This document shows positions 62,880 to 64,000 of a stretch of DNA of 64,000 nucleotides, piece after piece. The stretch covers positions 16,821-80,820 of the forward strand of contig NZ_JAMXOC010000014.1 of assembly GCF_024721265.1 (NCBI RefSeq), written 5' to 3'. Within the stretch, counting starts at the first letter, position 1; each line of letters opens with the position of its first letter. Made by a program: the position numbers and the translations under genes. This DNA comes from Ohessyouella blattaphilus. Lineage in GTDB: Bacteria; Bacillota; Clostridia; Lachnospirales; Lachnospiraceae. The notes beneath the pieces were generated by a model. That model was not told the origin of the DNA. It worked only from the letters and a program-made list of their open reading frames with translations, and did not search any database.

Positions 62880-63974
62880 TCACGAAGATCCTCCTTGCTC
62901 ATATGCTCGCCTGTAAATCTCCATTTCTTGAAGAGACAAGCTAAAATAGGCTTTGATCTGCTTTTCACTAAGGCCCGATTCTATGCCTTTAAAGATCTGT
63001 TCTAGCTCCTCTTCTGATAACTGCACTGCATAGCGCTTTATACACTCGTAGATGCTCCCTTCTAGGCTCCAACTGCATTTATTTCTGTATACCTCTTTCG
63101 TATCCTCGATATTTTCCCTCTCATCTCGTTTTGCATCTTGAGGCAAATCTTCCTTCGAAATATCCTTCTTATTACTTCTATATAAGGCAATAATCTCCTC
63201 TTCAGATAGTCTAGGCTTTCTATTCCAGTTTAAATAGAGCATATCTTTCTTATCGATACTCACTAGCTTAATTCCAGGATCTGTCTTGGCTTTCTCAGTG
63301 TAATACTCAACTTCCTCTTTTCCTAGCTCTCGAAAAGCCTTTCTTTCAGGCACTTGGATCGTAATGTATTCCATCTTCTCCTCATCGTAAATTGCTTCTA
63401 CGGGATGAATATAATCGCCTAACTCTATTGCCTGTTTAAAAGCCTCGGTATCAAAAGGCTTCGCTTTTTCATCGTAAATAGGATATTGTCCCTCGATTAA
63501 AATGATACACTCATCTCTTGGCATTCGTTTCACCTCGGCTGGTTCTAAAAGAGCTAATCCGGCTTTGCTAAAGTTTAAGCTATCTCCTGTATTTCGGCCC
63601 CGATTTAGTCCTTCTGTTCTTGTATCAATAGTGCGTTTTCCTAGAATCTCGGATATCCATTTATGAGTACTGTTAGCGGTTGGGCCACTTCCTAGATAAC
63701 AAACAGTGGCACAGGTATCAAATAAAGTTTCCCATTTGTCTCCTTGAAATAATGCTTTTATCTGGGCTACCGATTGAAGAACTGGCACCATATTTATGTT
63801 GCGTCCTCTAATAACCCCTAAAAGTTCATCAGGATTACTCGGCTTAGGACCTGAATAAAACTCATCCGCCATCACTTCCACTTCTATAGGAAGAGGACCT
63901 TTTATCTCATCATCTGCCACCCGCATTAGCACATCAAACATCTGAATGAGGTAGGTCGGTTGCGCCTTTCCGAA
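62880..63974 (-). pseudogene. VirD4/TraG-type coupling protein, C-terminal part
   Basis: The frame gives the C-terminal half of a type IV coupling protein: LIQMFDVLMRVADDE at the start, LPIEVEVMADEFYSGPKPSN (a Walker B-type region), NINMVPVLQSVAQIKALF, and YLGSGPTANSTHKWISEILG. These motifs identify the ATPase that brings DNA to the conjugation pore. The frame is closed by TAA at 63975-63977, before the N-terminal half including Walker A, so the gene is interrupted or truncated near the window edge. The stop lies 13 bp from the IS1634-like end. Confidence 0.75.
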
Positions 63975-64000
63975 TTACTCCGGTAGGTTTCAACCTTCCC

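Noticed and set aside
1..64000. CRISPR arrays, rRNA and tRNA genes
   Set aside because: No regularly spaced repeats and no rRNA or complete tRNA patterns were seen.

Overview
The window reads as a low-GC Gram-positive chromosome, most likely a gut Lachnospiraceae/Clostridia member. This rests on strong AGGAGG-type ribosome binding sites, many ABC sugar transporters paired with YesM/YesN-type two-component systems, lipoprotein solute-binding proteins and Firmicutes-type IS and conjugation genes. No rRNA, tRNA or CRISPR array was found. Family assignments come from motifs read by eye; no database was searched.

Region 1 (1-11 kb): the end of a FecCD/FecE-type metal-chelate importer; a PucR regulator next to an M20 amidohydrolase and two small membrane proteins (one DUF5058-like), preceded by a pair of perfect 14-bp palindromes; a DUF4230 gene with a 27-codon partner; an AAA15 ATPase plus RloB two-gene module resembling PARIS/OLD-type phage defence, with a consensus promoter buried in inverted repeats; then small accessory genes and the wreck of a SpoVK/CbxX-like AAA ATPase.

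Region 2 (11-50 kb): four carbohydrate or small-molecule loci. (a) 11.2-22.1 kb: ribose-type ABC transporter, YesM/YesN pair, GH4 glycosidase and an AraR-like GntR repressor with TACAAAT boxes. (b) 22.3-30.5 kb: a six-gene operon (FCD regulator, epimerase, ribose-type ABC transporter, allantoinase-like cyclic amidohydrolase) facing a sialidase-fold gene, both promoters carrying the same operator; the substrate is not obvious. (c) 31.1-39.2 kb: GH32-like enzyme, MalFG-type importer and YesM/YesN pair. (d) 41.8-49.5 kb: importer, YesM/YesN pair and GH42 beta-galactosidase in one operon. A frameshifted UDG-like gene and an unknown 395-aa protein sit between (c) and (d).

Region 3 (49.8-64 kb): an accessory, mobile-element-derived island: two overlapping NERD-domain genes, restriction/methyltransferase fragments, a structured RNA stretch resembling part of a group II intron, and a compact five-gene operon under a consensus promoter overlapped by a palindrome. 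That operon encodes an XRE protein with a glycine-zipper tail, two related hydrophobic/coiled-coil proteins, a 454-aa protein of unknown family and a membrane-anchored protein. It is the best candidate for an undescribed system. Around it lie a dead serine recombinase, a truncated primase-like gene, an IS3-type element, a 2.17-kb IS1634-like element with a 75-aa passenger gene that cuts an HNH nuclease gene, and a broken VirD4/TraG coupling-protein gene. Together these suggest decayed conjugative elements.
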